From Piscirickettsiaceae bacterium (GTDB lineage Bacteria; Pseudomonadota; Gammaproteobacteria; Nitrosococcales; Methylophagaceae), in the NCBI GenBank assembly GCA_030627065.1, contig DAOUSV010000033.1, positions 1 to 12,115 on the forward strand: a DNA stretch of 12,115 nucleotides, read 5' to 3'. Positions 1 to 5,576 of the stretch are shown in pieces; position 1 is the stretch's first letter; every line of letters begins with the position of its first letter. Below the pieces are notes generated by a model that saw only the letters and a program-made list of their open reading frames with translations, was not told the DNA's origin and made no database searches. The position numbers were made by a program, and so were the translations under genes.

Positions 1-472
1 AATGGTTAAGCTTGAAGGTGGCGGTGCTGTTATCGAAGAAACAGTGCGTGAGCTCACTGAACGTGGAATTCCAGTATGTGGTCATCTTGGTTTATTGCCA
101 CAATCAGAGCATCGTTTGAGTGGTTATCAGTCACAGAAATGGAGTGATCAGGCAGTTGATAACTTGCTGAAAGATGCTGAAGGATTGCAACAAGCGGGTG
201 CTGAAATGGTGGTGCTAGCTTGTGTGCCGGCAACAGTGGGTGCTCAGATAAGTGAGAAATTGACTATTCCTGTTATTGGCTTTGGTGCAGGGCGTTCGTG
301 TGATGGTCAAGTCTTAATTCTATATGATATGTTAGGTATTTCAGCTGGAAAAACACAGCCGTTTAACCATGACTTCTTAGATGAAATGGGTAGTATCCCC
401 AATGCTGTTAAGCAATATGTTGATGATGTGAAAAGTGGACGTTTTCCACAGTCACAACATGAGTACGAATGA
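1..472 (+). CDS. panB: 3-methyl-2-oxobutanoate hydroxymethyltransferase (PanB), 5' end missing
   Basis: PanB is a cytosolic enzyme that transfers a hydroxymethyl group from 5,10-methylene-tetrahydrofolate to 2-oxoisovalerate, giving ketopantoate, the first committed step to pantothenate. The visible 156 residues match the C-terminal 60% of the roughly 264-residue family. They open with MVKLEGG, whose Lys and Glu equal substrate-binding Lys112 and metal-binding Glu114 of E. coli PanB. CGHLGLLPQS and the GFGAG..DGQ loop follow. The first ATG (base 2) lies inside this motif, so it is internal and the gene starts before the window. Odd point: where E. coli has LECVP with catalytic Glu181, this protein reads LACVP (GCT, bases 218-220). 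The stop overlaps the panC start (ATGA, 469-472), so the two are translationally coupled. Family assignment is very sure; activity is less so because of the substitution. Confidence 0.95.
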   Translation, partial: MVKLEGGGAVIEETVRELTERGIPVCGHLGLLPQSEHRLSGYQSQKWSDQAVDNLLKDAEGLQQAGAEMVVLACVPATVGAQISEKLTIPVIGFGAGRSCDGQVLILYDMLGISAGKTQPFNHDFLDEMGSIPNAVKQYVDDVKSGRFPQSQHEYE

Positions 473-1320
473 AAATAGTATCATCTATCGCTGATCTTCG
501 TCAGCAGGTTAAAGAATGGAAGCAAGCTGGGCAAACGATTGCATTTGTACCAACAATGGGCAATTTACATCAAGGGCATTTGTCGCTGGTGGAAAAAGCA
601 CGTGAACTTGCCGATAAAGTAATCGTTAGTATTTTTGTTAATCCATTACAGTTTAATGATAAGGCTGATTTAACGACTTATCCGCGTACATTGGCTAACG
701 ATAGTGAGCTGTTACGTTCGTTAGACTGTGATTTATTGTTCACACCAACGGAAGATACGATCTACCCTTTAGGTATGGATAATCAGACAATAGTTACTGT
801 GCCGAATATGGATGATAAATTATGTGGGCGTCATCGAGGCGGGCATTTTGATGGTGTGGCAACGGTTGTTCTTAAGCTATTTAATATGGCGCAAGCGGAT
901 GTTGCCGTGTTTGGTGAAAAAGATTACCAACAATTACTATTAATCAAAACAATGGTTAAAGAGTTAGATTTACCTATTGATATTATCGGTGTTGAAACTT
1001 ATCGGGAATCATCGGGATTGGCTATGAGTTCTCGCAATCAGTATCTGACTGAGTCTCAATGCAATCAAGCTGCCAGCTTACATCAAACTTTATTATCGCT
1101 AAAGCAGAAAATAGAGCAAGGTGAGCAAAACTTTTTAGTGTTACAACAACAGGCCATGACCACATTAACGGAACTAGGTTTTACGCCTGATTATGTTGAT
1201 ATTCGCTGTGCTAATGATTTAAAACAAGCGAATTCGGGTGATAAGCAGCTGAGGCTTTTAGCTGCAGCACAATTAGGCAGAGCTCGATTGATCGATAATA
1301 TTGCCTGTAATCTTGATTGA
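469..1320 (+). CDS. panC: Pantothenate synthetase (pantoate-beta-alanine ligase)
   Basis: PanC condenses pantoate with beta-alanine using ATP through a pantoyl-adenylate intermediate, the last step of pantothenate synthesis, in the cytosol. The 283 residues equal the E. coli length. Visible signatures are the nucleotide-binding PTMGNLHQGH at residues 28-37 (HIGH-like), FVNPLQF around residue 56-62 with the pantoate-contacting Gln, GHFDGV at 125-130, FGEKDYQQ at 148-155, and GLAMSSRN at 183-190 (the KMSKS-like loop). The C-terminal dimer domain ends in the typical ARLIDN segment. ATG 469 overlaps the panB stop by four bases, so this start is well supported. PanB supplies the precursor of its pantoate and PanD, encoded next, supplies beta-alanine. 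No ketopantoate reductase (panE) is visible here; it must lie elsewhere or be replaced, for example by IlvC. Confidence 0.97.
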   Translation: MKIVSSIADLRQQVKEWKQAGQTIAFVPTMGNLHQGHLSLVEKARELADKVIVSIFVNPLQFNDKADLTTYPRTLANDSELLRSLDCDLLFTPTEDTIYPLGMDNQTIVTVPNMDDKLCGRHRGGHFDGVATVVLKLFNMAQADVAVFGEKDYQQLLLIKTMVKELDLPIDIIGVETYRESSGLAMSSRNQYLTESQCNQAASLHQTLLSLKQKIEQGEQNFLVLQQQAMTTLTELGFTPDYVDIRCANDLKQANSGDKQLRLLAAAQLGRARLIDNIACNLD

Positions 1321-1341
1321 ATTACGCTAAAAAGCGATAAT
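1313..1341 (+). promoter_or_regulatory. Candidate sigma-70 promoter for panD
   Basis: TTGATT (1313-1318) and GATAAT (1336-1341) are separated by 17 bases, which fits a sigma-70 promoter (4/6 and 5/6 to consensus). The -35 lies on the last codons of panC and the -10 in the 52-base panC-panD gap. It could give panD and the following membrane-protein gene their own transcript, unlike the overlapping panB-panC pair. AT-rich sequence produces such matches by chance, so this is a prediction only. Confidence 0.35.
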
Positions 1342-1372
1342 ATGCCGTTAATTAACTACTGAATTGCCATAA

Positions 1373-1753
1373 ATGCAACTGACTTTATTAAAAACAAAAT
1401 TACATCGTGCCTGTGTGACTCATTCTGAACTGGATTATGAAGGTTCGTGTGCGATTGATGGAAAACTATTGGAAGCCGCTGGTATTCACGAATACGAGCA
1501 GATCCAAATATATAATGTTGCCAATGGTGAGCGTTTCACAACCTATGCAATTCGTGCTGAAGATGGTTCAAATATCATTTCAATTAACGGCGCCGCCGCA
1601 CATAAAGCATCGCCGGGTGACCGCATTATTATCTGCGCTTACGGCACGTTAGATGAAAAAGAAGTCGCTAACTTTAAGCCAACATTAGTTTACCTCGATG
1701 AAAACAATGATATTACTCATATGAGTTCTTCTATTCCTGTACAGGCGGCCTAA
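1373..1753 (+). CDS. panD: Aspartate 1-decarboxylase proenzyme
   Basis: PanD decarboxylates L-aspartate to beta-alanine, the second substrate of PanC. It is made as an inactive proenzyme that cleaves itself between Gly24 and Ser25; the new N-terminal Ser becomes the pyruvoyl cofactor. The sequence shows YEGSCAID with Gly24-Ser25 at exactly the E. coli positions, Lys9 near the N-terminus, the Tyr58 region (TTYAIRAE), and the NGAAAH motif. Length is 126 residues, the same as E. coli, and the C-terminus IPVQAA is nearly identical. Enterobacterial PanD needs the maturation factor PanZ; no panZ-like gene is in this window, so self-processing is likely but not shown. There is no convincing Shine-Dalgarno before ATG 1373. 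The start is chosen by alignment to the family. Confidence 0.97.
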   Translation: MQLTLLKTKLHRACVTHSELDYEGSCAIDGKLLEAAGIHEYEQIQIYNVANGERFTTYAIRAEDGSNIISINGAAAHKASPGDRIIICAYGTLDEKEVANFKPTLVYLDENNDITHMSSSIPVQAA

Positions 1754-1758
1754 TTATT

Positions 1759-2271
1759 ATGGAAAAGGTATTTGAAAGTTTCTTATGGAATAGTCGTTTT
1801 ATCGTTATTTCAGCAGTAATAGCTAGCCTTTTAGTTGCATTTGCTATGTTCTATATGGCATCAGTTGATGCTTACTTTATGATTAGTCACTTAGGTGATT
1901 ATTTATCACCAGAACTTGTTGGTGATGCGAGATCAAACTTTCGTACGGAAACAATTACTCATGTTGTTGAAATTATTGATGGCTATTTATTAGCGACGGT
2001 TTTGCTGATTTTTTCATTAGGTTTGTATGAGTTATTTATTAGTAAAATCGAGCAGGCTGAAAATTCAGAAACATCGTCAGTACTCGCAATTAATAGCTTG
2101 GATGATTTAAAAACACGCCTTGGTCGTGTGATATTAATGATTTTGATTGTGAATTTCTTCGAACATGCAATTAGTATGGAATTCCATGGGGCATTAGATT
2201 TACTTGCTCTAGCCGGTGGTATTGCCTTAATTGGTTTGACACTTTATTTGTCACATAAAGAAGAGCATTAA
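1759..2271 (+). CDS. UPF0114 (YqhA-like) integral membrane protein
   Basis: This 170-residue protein has the layout of the UPF0114/YqhA family. It opens with a short amphipathic MEKVFESFLWNSRF stretch and has four hydrophobic segments at about residues 14-36, 73-95, 121-138 and 146-165. A polar loop with LINSLDDLK-type sequence (around 110-120) precedes the third segment. It should sit in the inner membrane. The family's molecular function is not established; I assign none. It starts 5 bases after the panD stop with no visible Shine-Dalgarno of its own, so it is probably translated by coupling to panD. It ends 2 bases from the converging ychJ-like gene. No terminator hairpin is visible between them. 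Confidence in the family is fairly high, judging from the N-terminal pattern and topology. Confidence 0.85.
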   Translation: MEKVFESFLWNSRFIVISAVIASLLVAFAMFYMASVDAYFMISHLGDYLSPELVGDARSNFRTETITHVVEIIDGYLLATVLLIFSLGLYELFISKIEQAENSETSSVLAINSLDDLKTRLGRVILMILIVNFFEHAISMEFHGALDLLALAGGIALIGLTLYLSHKEEH

Positions 2272-2273
2272 TC

Positions 2274-2729
2274 TTAATCTGTTGCGTGACATTTCTTGAA
2301 TTTACGCCCACTGCCACAAAAGCATTGTTCATTTCTTGCTAACTTAATGGTGGGCAATTGTTCGCCATCAATATAAAGCCATTTTCCATCCTGCTTAATA
2401 AAGCGTGATTTCTCATGAAGTTGTCCGATAGGCTTGTCCTGATAAAAGCCAACAAATTCAACAGTAGCTTCTTGGTTTTGTATTTTATGACGAATTATTT
2501 TCAAACCTAACCACTGAGTTTCCTTTATGGACTGTTTTAGTATTGCCACATCATCAAGTTGACGTTTATCAGCGTGAAGAGTTTCAACGAGATAATTAAC
2601 CTTTCCTAGACAAAAAGCACTGTAGCGGGAACGCATTAACTGTTCAGCACTACTCGCATCTAGAGCTCCATCATGCAGTGGCTGGCAACAAGCGTTATAT
2701 GAGCTGTCACAACAGCAAGGGCAGTCCAA
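2274..2729 (-). CDS. ychJ: YchJ-like SEC-C motif protein (UPF0225)
   Basis: This small cytosolic protein carries two Cys-rich SEC-C-type zinc motifs around an NTF2-like core, as in E. coli YchJ (152 residues). With the start used here it has 151 residues. The N-terminal motif is CPCCC...CC (Cys3, Cys5, Cys14, Cys15), where the usual CPCGS is altered. Next come LMRSRYSAF, TEWLGL-like TQWLGL and RFIKQDGKWLYIDG. The C-terminal motif is CFCGSGRKFKKCH (Cys136, Cys138, Cys147, His148). The role of YchJ is unknown; SEC-C modules bind zinc and, in SecA, help contact SecB and ribosomes. The start is uncertain: both in-frame candidates are TTG. TTG at 2729 lies 2 bases after the VF530 stop and matches the family N-terminus. 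TTG at 2789 would add 20 unmatched residues and overlap VF530 by 58 bases. Confidence 0.88.
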   Translation of the reverse strand: MDCPCCCDSSYNACCQPLHDGALDASSAEQLMRSRYSAFCLGKVNYLVETLHADKRQLDDVAILKQSIKETQWLGLKIIRHKIQNQEATVEFVGFYQDKPIGQLHEKSRFIKQDGKWLYIDGEQLPTIKLARNEQCFCGSGRKFKKCHATD

Positions 2730-2731
2730 AC

Positions 2732-2956
2732 TTATTTCAACGACTCTTGAGTGCGAATATATAAGGCTTCTACTTTTGTCCTCGCCCAAGGTGTTTTACG
2801 CAAAAACTTTAAACTTGATTTTACAGAAGGATCGCTAGAAAAGCAGCGAATATCAATATGTTTACTCAAGCCTTCCCAGCCATAATATTTAACTAGCTTA
2901 TTCATGATTTGTTCTAGGGTGAGGCCGTGGAGTGGGTTATTACTTTGTTTAGTCAT
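2732..2956 (-). CDS. VF530 family (DUF2132) small protein
   Basis: This 74-residue protein matches the VF530/DUF2132 family along its whole length: NNPLHGLTLEQIMNKLV, YYGWEGL, IRCFSSDPSVKSSLKFLRKTPWAR, then a Val-Glu-Leu/Tyr tail. Its founding member, from Vibrio fischeri, has a four-helix NMR fold described as resembling nucleic-acid-binding domains; the cellular role is not known. It sits 9 bases after the 90-residue unknown gene and directly before the ychJ-like gene, near the end of the fumarase cluster. ATG 2956 is preceded by a weak GAAGAA-type purine stretch. Family assignment is sure. A DNA- or RNA-binding role would be inference from structure only. Confidence 0.92.
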   Translation of the reverse strand: MTKQSNNPLHGLTLEQIMNKLVKYYGWEGLSKHIDIRCFSSDPSVKSSLKFLRKTPWARTKVEALYIRTQESLK

Positions 2957-2965
2957 GGGTATTCT

Positions 2966-3238
2966 TCAAGAGAGATTAATTTTAATGACATTCATTACTT
3001 CAAAATCGATGCCGGCAATTTGTTCCGTGCCAGCATAATAAATCAGGTCAACGCGAGCACCCTTAAGGGATTTGTACTTCTTCTGTCGTTTGTATTTGAA
3101 AGGAACATCATAGCCACTTAATAGTACTGTGTTTTGCAGCCACTTACCTACTTGTCGCTGCACATGAGATTCAACTTTTTGCATTGTAGAATGGATAAGT
3201 TGCTCATTGTCAGCCAATAGTTTTTTTAATGGTTTCAT
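2966..3238 (-). CDS. Uncharacterised 90-residue basic protein
   Basis: I do not recognise this protein. It has 90 residues and no signal peptide or membrane segment. The N-terminal half is helical in character (KKLLADNEQLIHSTMQKVESHVQRQV). A basic stretch YKRQKKYKSLKG follows, then an alternating pattern ending RVDLIYYAGTEQIAGIDFEVM that suggests paired beta strands. The gene lies 6 bases after the lytic transglycosylase and 9 bases before VF530, on the same strand. This tight packing and the coding-like base use support a real gene. No clear Shine-Dalgarno precedes ATG 3238, so translation may depend on the upstream gene. The function cannot be inferred from what is visible. Confidence 0.75.
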   Translation of the reverse strand: MKPLKKLLADNEQLIHSTMQKVESHVQRQVGKWLQNTVLLSGYDVPFKYKRQKKYKSLKGARVDLIYYAGTEQIAGIDFEVMNVIKINLS

Positions 3239-3244
3239 TAATAA

Positions 3245-3916
3245 TTAGCTGGCTGATTTATAACGGTGATGGAGAATTGCCACACGTTTTACATATACTT
3301 GTGTTTCAGAGTATGGTGGCACGCCATTGTACTTTTTGACGGCACTAGGCCCTGCATTATAGGCCGCTGTAGCCAATGTAATATTGCCATTAAACTTACT
3401 CAACATTTGAGCTAAATACTTCACGCCACCATTAATATTTTGTTGTGCATTGAGTGAATTTCGAACGCCTAATTCTTTAGCTGTTGCAGGCATTAATTGC
3501 ATTAAACCTTGAGCGCCAGCCTTTGAGTGCGCTTTTGAATTAAAGGCTGATTCAGCATGAATTAAGGCTCTAACTAATGCAGGATCTACATTATAGCGTT
3601 GAGCGGCTACATTAATATAGTTTGAATATGATGTTGTATCTAGTTTGATTGAATGAAAATCAATTTTAGACTTAGGGCTACAGGCATAGCAGGTGAACGA
3701 ATATATCTTGTAAGTACCAGACTGCGGTTTGATATTGGAAATAGTCAGAACGCCATCTTTTTCTGACTTATAGATAATTGTTTTATCTTTGTTCAAGTTT
3801 CGGTTCGTGTATTCAACTGTGCCATCATTATGGATGATTCTTTTTGTTTTTTCAGCCGCGTGTATTTGCAATGCTGTGCTAAAACATAAAGAGAAGAGGA
3901 GAAAACGTAAGAGCAT
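3245..3916 (-). CDS. Secreted lytic transglycosylase (SLT domain) with DUF4124-like N-terminal part
   Basis: This is a periplasmic murein hydrolase that would cleave the MurNAc-GlcNAc bond to form 1,6-anhydromuropeptides. Residues 1-21 form a signal peptide (hydrophobic LLRFLLFSLCF, then a HAA-type cleavage site). There is no lipobox at the cut site, so it is probably soluble. Residues 25-65 (RIIHNDGTVEYTNRN, then SEKDGVLTISN) resemble DUF4124-type strands, followed by a C76xxC79 pair. The SLT domain fills about 95-215: ALIHAES with catalytic Glu122, AGAQGLMQLMPATAKELGV, NINGGVKYL, ATAAYNAGPSAV, PPYSETQVYVKRV. The total is 223 residues. ATG 3916 is only 2 bases after the fumarase stop and has no Shine-Dalgarno, implying coupling. 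The enzyme class is very sure; the N-terminal label is tentative. Confidence 0.92.
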   Translation of the reverse strand: MLLRFLLFSLCFSTALQIHAAEKTKRIIHNDGTVEYTNRNLNKDKTIIYKSEKDGVLTISNIKPQSGTYKIYSFTCYACSPKSKIDFHSIKLDTTSYSNYINVAAQRYNVDPALVRALIHAESAFNSKAHSKAGAQGLMQLMPATAKELGVRNSLNAQQNINGGVKYLAQMLSKFNGNITLATAAYNAGPSAVKKYNGVPPYSETQVYVKRVAILHHRYKSAS

Positions 3917-3918
3917 GA

Positions 3919-5445
3919 TTATGATGCTTTATGATGCGGAATATCCGCGATATTTTGGCGCCATTCCTGTGGGCCTGATTCGTGTACAGAGTTACCGACA
4001 CTATCTACGGCAACAGTAACCGGCATATTTTCAACAACAAACTCACGAATAGCTTCCATCCCCATTTCTTCAAAGGCGACAATACGAGATGATTTAATGG
4101 CTTTCGATACTAAATAAGCGGCACCACCCACAGCCACTAATGAGACCGAACGATATTTCTTGATGGATTTAATCGCAATAGTACCGCGTTCTGCTTTACC
4201 AATCATGCCTAAAAGACCTGTCTTTTCAAGCATCATATCGGTGAATTTATCCATGCGTGTTGCAGTGGTCGGGCCTGCAGGGCCGACAATTTCATTGTTA
4301 ACCGGATCAACAGGGCCAACATAATAAATAAAGCGACCCTTAAAATCTAAACCATCGGGTAGTGGTTTATTGTCAGCAAAGAGATCGGCAATCTTTTTAT
4401 GTGCCGCATCACGCCCAGTTAATAAATGACCACTTAATAATAACGTATCACCAGGTTGCCATTGCTCAATATCAGCTTGTGTGATGGTATCTAAATCAAT
4501 ATGACGTGTACCTTCCGCCGCCTGCCATGTTATCTCAGGCCAGTCGGATAATGCAGGTGGTTCAAAGCGTGCTGGACCTAAACCATCAAGTACAAAATGG
4601 GTATGACGCGTAGCTGCACAGTTGGGAATCATCGCTACAGGTAATGACGCTGCATGAGTCGGATAATCACTAATTTTGACATCAAGCACGGTGGTTAAAC
4701 CGCCTAAACCTTGTGCGCCAATACCGAGTTGATTGATCTTGTCATAAAGTTCTATGCGTAACTTTTCAGTACTTGTTTCAGCGCCGCGTTCAATCAAGTC
4801 TTGAATATCAACTGGCGCCATTAATGATTCTTTAGCCATTAACATTGCTTTCTCAGCCGTACCTCCAACACCAATACCTATAATACCTGGCGGACACCAA
4901 CCAGCTCCCATTTTAGGGATGGTATCAAGCACCCAATCAACAATACTATCACTTGGATTAAGGATGGTAAATTTAGCTTTATTCTCGCTACCGCCGCCTT
5001 TGGCTGCAATATGAATATCCACTTTATCGCCTAAGATAATTTCAGTGTGAATAACTGCCGGAGTATTGTCTTTGGTATTAGTCCTACTACCCAAAGGATC
5101 AGAGACCACCGAGGCTCGCAATACATTATCAGGGTGGCTATAAGCACGACGAACACCTTCATTAACCATATCATCAAGGCTGAGTTTGGTTTGCCATTGC
5201 ACATCCATGCCTACTTTAATAAACACATTAACAATGCCAGTATCTTGGCAAATAGGGCGTTTATTTTCAGCACACATGCGTGAGTTGACTAAGATTTGAG
5301 CTATGGCATCTTTTGCGGCGGGTGATTGCTCTTTTTCATAAGCATGCGTCATGGCCTGGATAAAGTCTTTCGGGTGATAACAGGCAATAAACTGCAATGC
5401 ATCTGCAATGCTATCAATAAAATCATTTTGTTTGATAATTGTCAT
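3919..5445 (-). CDS. fumA: Class I fumarate hydratase (4Fe-4S, single chain)
   Basis: This enzyme interconverts fumarate and L-malate in the TCA cycle, using an oxygen-sensitive [4Fe-4S] cluster with one iron not held by cysteine. It has 508 residues, with the alpha and beta parts fused as in E. coli FumA/FumB (548). The three cluster cysteines are visible as Cys66 (PICQDTG), Cys184 (GAGWCPPG) and Cys276 (IPNCAATRHTHFVLDG). The beta part starts near residue 300 and shows GHLLTGRDAAHK, YYVGPVDPVNNEIVGPAGPTTATRMDKF and GMIGKAERG. ATG 5445 has AGG about 7 bases upstream. The gene follows proS after a 131-base gap that holds a palindromic element, and leads a tight cluster with the lytic transglycosylase. 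The class is certain; the letter A is by similarity only. No class II (FumC) gene is in view. Confidence 0.96.
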   Translation of the reverse strand: MTIIKQNDFIDSIADALQFIACYHPKDFIQAMTHAYEKEQSPAAKDAIAQILVNSRMCAENKRPICQDTGIVNVFIKVGMDVQWQTKLSLDDMVNEGVRRAYSHPDNVLRASVVSDPLGSRTNTKDNTPAVIHTEIILGDKVDIHIAAKGGGSENKAKFTILNPSDSIVDWVLDTIPKMGAGWCPPGIIGIGVGGTAEKAMLMAKESLMAPVDIQDLIERGAETSTEKLRIELYDKINQLGIGAQGLGGLTTVLDVKISDYPTHAASLPVAMIPNCAATRHTHFVLDGLGPARFEPPALSDWPEITWQAAEGTRHIDLDTITQADIEQWQPGDTLLLSGHLLTGRDAAHKKIADLFADNKPLPDGLDFKGRFIYYVGPVDPVNNEIVGPAGPTTATRMDKFTDMMLEKTGLLGMIGKAERGTIAIKSIKKYRSVSLVAVGGAAYLVSKAIKSSRIVAFEEMGMEAIREFVVENMPVTVAVDSVGNSVHESGPQEWRQNIADIPHHKAS

Positions 5446-5483
5446 ATTGCCTGTATTTCCATTTATTTAAGTTGCAGAAAACA

Positions 5484-5563
5484 CGTCATTCTCGCGGACG
5501 CGGGGATCCATGGGCAGTGAAAATAATCACTATCGTTGGATTCCCGTGTTCGCGAGAATGACG
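5484..5563. repeat. Long palindromic element between proS and the fumarase gene
   Basis: Two 27-base arms, 5484-5510 and 5537-5563, are inverted copies matching at 24 of 27 positions. They start CGTCATTCTCGCG and end GATCCA/AATCCA. The 26-base centre holds a second small inverted pair, AGTGA (5516-5520) and TCACT (5527-5531), around AAATAA. All three arm differences are G opposite T, so a plus-strand RNA would still pair through G-U wobbles. The GTCATTC-CGCG-type arm resembles dispersed palindromic repeats common between genes in many proteobacteria, so it is probably a nonautonomous MITE- or REP-like element. There is no U-run beside the stem on either strand, so a classical terminator is unlikely; it might still affect RNA stability between proS and fum. 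Confidence 0.85.
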
Positions 5564-5576
5564 AGCTTAATTTAAA

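Noticed and set aside
2..4. ATG at the left edge as the start of panB
   Set aside because: It is the Met of the internal MVKLEGG motif, about 108 residues into the normal protein. The gene is cut by the window edge.
1347..1356. Palindrome GTTAATTAAC upstream of panD as an operator
   Set aside because: Ten AT-rich bases of symmetry are expected by chance, and no known regulator is implied.
1437..1652. A 71-codon open frame inside panD on the same strand
   Set aside because: It lies wholly inside a perfectly conserved panD in another frame and its translation resembles no protein.
2927..3121. Plus-strand open frame across the VF530 and 90-residue genes
   Set aside because: It is antisense to two packed genes, one a firm family match, and has no ribosome binding site.
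5047..5283. Plus-strand open frame antisense to the fumarase gene
   Set aside because: The fumarase reads without interruption with all three cluster cysteines, and the antisense product has no recognisable features.
5484..5563. Palindrome as a rho-independent terminator of proS
   Set aside because: There is no T-run directly after the stem on the minus strand, and the arms are of the dispersed-repeat type.
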